A DNA stretch of 7,323 nt from a bacterium (GTDB lineage Bacteria; Bacteroidota; Ignavibacteria; Kapaibacteriales; UBA2268), in contig JANJUO010000227.1 of the NCBI GenBank assembly GCA_024710535.1, forward strand, positions 1-7,323. The letters are read 5' to 3'. Below are positions 6,361 to 7,323 of this stretch, in pieces. The translations under genes and the position numbers were made by a program. Below the pieces are notes generated by a model. That model was not told the DNA's origin and made no database searches. It worked only from the letters and a program-made list of their open reading frames with translations. Numbering within the stretch: the stretch's first letter is position 1; each line of letters opens with the position of its first letter.

Positions 6361-7032
6361 TTAGCCGAAAGACGAAGATGAATAATTGTCTGTAGCCGTT
6401 CGGTTTTTGTTTCTTGCCCTTTTAACAAGGTAATAAATAGCCGCAATAATCAGCAAAATAAAGAAAAGTTTCGACCAATTGAATGTTGGTGGATAAACAT
6501 CAGTGGTCCCGTCCGCATTCTTCACATAAACAGGTCTTGAATAGAAAAATGCTGGCACAGTCATATACCACATCATTTGTCCGGTCATATAGCCGGTCAT
6601 CAAACCACTTGAAAAGCCACCATAATGATGAACATTGTAATTCATTGGGGCTCCATTTGCGCCTGTCATTGTTCTTGTTTCGGTCTTTCGTGGTGTGCCA
6701 TATTTCGCTCTAGCTTGTTGGCTTGTCATTGTACGTGAACCGCCAAAACTCGAACTCCTACTTGTGGAGGAAGATCTTGTTGCCGAGCTTGAACTTGAGC
6801 TTGAACTTCTGGAACGCGTTGCCGAGCCGCCTCTTCTTCCACCAAAACTGCCGCCTCTTTTGATTTCCAAAAAATCGCTTAAATTCTTGTTGAATGAAAA
6901 TATCTCAGGAATTTCGATATTCTTGAGAGACTTAACCGCAAAATTGCTAATATCGGCAAACATAAATTCCGACATAGCAAAGAAAATAATAATTGCAGAA
7001 ATAGCAGTTATTTTTTTTGAAAATTTAATCAT
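6361..7032 (-). CDS. Ser/Arg/Gly-rich membrane-anchored protein of unknown function
   Basis: This 223-residue protein has four parts. Residues 1-26 form a signal peptide or N-terminal anchor (KKITAISAIIIFFAMSEFMFA). Residues 59-100 are low-complexity Ser/Arg/Gly, including eight Ser in a row at 76-83. Residues 138-160 are Gly/Met-rich (SSGLMTGYMTGQMMWYMTVP). A hydrophobic segment at about 189-203 is followed by a basic tail (KRARNKNR). With a cleaved signal the Ser-rich part would be periplasmic and the C-terminus cytoplasmic. The Gly/Met stretch loosely recalls the LMAGYMMGRLMGG region of the YgiB/DUF1190 family, but this is only a motif-level resemblance. The ATG at 7032 has a strong Shine-Dalgarno site and overlaps the preceding gene by 4 nt (ATGA). 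A terminator follows. No function can be assigned. Confidence 0.75.
   Translation of the reverse strand: MIKFSKKITAISAIIIFFAMSEFMFADISNFAVKSLKNIEIPEIFSFNKNLSDFLEIKRGGSFGGRRGGSATRSRSSSSSSSSATRSSSTSRSSSFGGSRTMTSQQARAKYGTPRKTETRTMTGANGAPMNYNVHHYGGFSSGLMTGYMTGQMMWYMTVPAFFYSRPVYVKNADGTTDVYPPTFNWSKLFFILLIIAAIYYLVKRARNKNRTATDNYSSSSFG
6785..6808. repeat. Two perfect 12-bp tandem units inside the Ser tract
   Basis: GAGCTTGAACTT occurs twice head to tail (6785-6796 and 6797-6808). On the coding minus strand this gives alternating AGT/TCA/AGC/TC(A/G) serine codons. Gain or loss of a unit would change the tract by four serines without shifting the frame. Confidence 0.7.
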
Positions 7033-7323
7033 TGGAAAATTTCCTCCGTTTCTAATGAATCATCATCGTTTCTATAAGTAACTTGAGCTTTGAATTCAAT
7101 ATTCTCGAAGTTACCTTTGTTAAGTAACGAATTTACAATACTTTTGTTTTTAGTTGCTTTAATGTGAAGAAAAACATTTACCACACCATCTTGCTCATTG
7201 TCATCTTTGAATAAGATTGTATCATCAATAAAGCCGGTGCTTTCCACAGTAAACGACACCAAATTTGCCGCTTCCTCTTCGGTGAAAGAGGGAGGCACCA
7301 CTTTGATATTATCCAAATAATCG
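7029..7323 (-). CDS. Acidic protein of unknown function, 5' part outside the window
   Basis: The frame is open to the window edge, so the true start may lie outside; about 97 residues are visible. A TTG at 7316 is a possible start, but no ribosome binding site can be judged with seven bases left. The visible part is acidic and looks like beta-rich segments separated by polar turns (VVNVFLHIKATKN, NIEFKAQVTYRNDDDSLETEE), with no signal peptide or membrane segment. No family is recognised. Its stop codon overlaps the start of the Ser-rich membrane protein gene as ATGA, and its last codons contain that gene's Shine-Dalgarno site, so the two proteins are probably made together and may act together. 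The coding call rests on the long open frame, the overlap and the protein-like composition. Confidence 0.6.
   Translation of the reverse strand, partial: DYLDNIKVVPPSFTEEEAANLVSFTVESTGFIDDTILFKDDNEQDGVVNVFLHIKATKNKSIVNSLLNKGNFENIEFKAQVTYRNDDDSLETEEIFQ
7042..7047 (-). promoter_or_regulatory. Strong Shine-Dalgarno site for the Ser-rich protein
   Basis: GGAGGA on the minus strand lies 9 nt before the ATG at 7032, inside the last codons of the upstream gene. It is the best ribosome binding site in the window and fixes this start. Confidence 0.7.

Noticed and set aside
6695..7081. Plus-strand open frame with Leu/Glu repeats (ELELELLE)
   Set aside because: The repeat is the reverse of the Ser codon tract; the minus-strand frame has a signal peptide, a membrane helix and a strong ribosome site.

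Overview
The window is AT-rich DNA from a Gram-negative bacterium. Outer-membrane features support this: a lipoprotein binding protein with a lipobox, and a small protein ending in aromatic beta-strand residues. The short Allochromatium/Chlorobium-type 2[4Fe-4S] ferredoxin, sparse Shine-Dalgarno sites and base composition would suit the Bacteroidota/Chlorobiota (FCB) group. That placement is an inference with modest confidence. No rRNA, tRNA, transposase, phage gene or CRISPR array is visible.

Plus strand, 1-4302. After about 210 bases without a gene comes a small protein that looks like a catalytically degenerate GIY-YIG domain with an acidic tail (212-652). A tightly packed run follows: a zinc/manganese-type ABC importer (binding lipoprotein znuA, ATPase znuC, permease znuB), a family 2 glycosyltransferase, and a 67-residue ferredoxin. 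Spacings from znuA onward are 5 nt, an 8-nt overlap, 7 nt and an 11-nt overlap, so this is probably one transcript. The three transporter genes form one machine: ZnuA captures the metal in the periplasm, ZnuB carries it across the inner membrane, and ZnuC supplies ATP hydrolysis. The glycosyltransferase and ferredoxin have no obvious link to metal uptake.

Convergence zone, 4303-4510. The plus-strand run meets the minus-strand genes here. The gap holds a 102-bp imperfect palindrome with 20-bp arms and nested inner stems. Its two arm mismatches become G-U pairs only in minus-strand RNA.

Minus strand, 7323-4511, in transcription order. First is the 3' part of an unrecognised acidic protein that runs off the window edge. 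It overlaps by ATGA with a membrane-anchored Ser/Arg/Gly-rich protein, which is followed by a good intrinsic terminator. Next come a secreted, probably outer-membrane beta-barrel protein, and 33 nt later a YejK/NdpA-family nucleoid-associated protein.

Most of the window is ordinary. The items best worth a second look are the degenerate GIY-YIG protein with the acidic tail, the strand-biased palindrome, the Ser-rich membrane protein with its partner, and the odd glycosyltransferase/ferredoxin tail on a metal-uptake operon.
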